A DNA stretch of 64,000 nt, taken from positions 14,793,001 through 14,857,000 of the forward strand of contig CM076153.1 of NCBI GenBank assembly GCA_038025085.1, written 5' to 3'. This DNA comes from Tetragonia tetragonoides. Taxonomy: Eukaryota > Streptophyta > Magnoliopsida > Caryophyllales > Aizoaceae. This document shows positions 63,241 to 64,000 of the stretch, in pieces. The position numbers and the translations under genes were made by a program. The notes under the pieces are model-generated. The model was given only the letters and a program-made list of their open reading frames with translations, had not been told where the DNA came from and did not search any database. Position 1 is the stretch's first letter. Every line of letters starts with the position of its first letter.

Positions 63241-64000
63241 AAATATTAGAAAGAGAGAGAAAAAAAAAAAAAAAGAAAAAAAAAAAAGCAATAATCTTTT
63301 AGATTTTTCAAGAAATCTCTACAATTTTCAACTTGTCACAAGATCAACTGTTACAATCATAGCAGCTTAGACCAAAGCAGTTTATTATAGTTGACCTTCT
63401 CCCCCACATCCAACACTGCACAAGGGCTTAGTAGCCAACTAGGTCTTCCCAGTGGGACCTCTGTCACCAAGCAAACACCAAGTTATTTGAATACTTGACC
63501 TTAAGTAAATCAAGTGATCACTCTCCTAACTCAGTTCCCCAATTATTGTAAATTCCCACAGCTCCAAAGGCAGTGGGCTGTGAGGTGATTGGATTCTATG
63601 ACTTCTATATTTCTTTTAAGGAATTTATTATAAGGCATCAAAGGGGTACCACAAAAGCACCAAGGGGAAAGAGAGTGCTTTTGGCTGAAAGGCTAACGGT
63701 TAGCTTTGGTGTAAGGGCAGTTCACCAAAATATGCAAATGAGATACATACAGATACTACACTTGTTAGTGGCAAAATAATAATTGCCAGTAACACCAGAG
63801 AGAAAAGTGGTGCCCCCTCAAAACTTGAAAAAGGAACAGACCCCCAAGTAACATGGGACAAGCTGCCACTGCTGCCTGATTGTCTGATCTGCTGCAGTAC
63901 AAGGTTGCTTTGTCCCCCTATAACTAGATCAAACTCAGCAGTTTAACTCCAAACAGGATATAAGCAACATAAATTTCAGACCTGGGCCAAACAAAATTCA
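63241..64000. other. Intergenic to window end
   Basis: An A-rich run lies at 63260-63288. No gene or element can be supported in the remainder. Confidence 0.4.

Overview
The window is nuclear DNA from a flowering plant, a eudicot. It is AT-rich, with GT-AG introns, plant-specific gene families and dense nested transposons. A non-LTR retrotransposon with an RRM-type ORF1 (the BNR type described in beet) and a Mutator-like element carrying a GRF-zinc-finger gene would fit an Amaranthaceae/Caryophyllales genome. That placement is inference; the sequence alone does not prove a species.

Four host genes are visible. (1) 719-15332, plus strand: the 3' 19 exons of a PICKLE-type CHD3 chromatin remodeller, whose 5' half lies before the window. 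(2) 25051-27594, plus: a complete three-exon BAHD acyltransferase with an intact HXXXD motif but no recognisable DFGWG motif. (3) 29911-35530, plus: an eight-exon PDS5-like cohesin-associated protein that stops early and ends in a coiled-coil tail built partly from 45-bp tandem repeats. (4) 37583-41136, minus: a type-B cytokinin response regulator (receiver plus GARP/Myb domain), with its last small exon not securely located. PDS5-like and the response regulator converge.

The rest is mobile DNA and its debris. The PICKLE introns hold a Stowaway-like MITE, a Tourist MITE with TTA target duplication, and two fragments of one LINE family in opposite orientations. Downstream, 15832-18942 is a Stowaway MITE split by a 3-kb LINE that has lost almost all of ORF2. 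19373-21978 is a 2.6-kb solo LTR with a perfect 5-bp target duplication. 44595-45569 is a truncated copia element. 46956-53920 is a complete-ended Ty1/copia element (261-bp LTRs, target duplication ggaag). A 498-bp Helitron sits in its left LTR. A truncated Mutator-like element replaces its integrase core; this carries an apparently intact two-exon GRF-zinc-finger gene and the 3' end of an opposing transposase-like gene.

From 53926 to 64000 I find no convincing gene: this stretch holds a 160-bp tRNA-derived SINE with 17-bp target duplications, a likely Helitron terminus, several short tandem duplications and simple repeats. The host genes have no operon-like relationship. PICKLE, PDS5-like and the response regulator are all nuclear proteins, but nothing in the sequence shows that they work together. 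I see no candidate for a wholly new system. The most unusual objects are the PDS5-like protein with a substituted tail and the GRF gene inside the nested Mutator/copia/Helitron structure.
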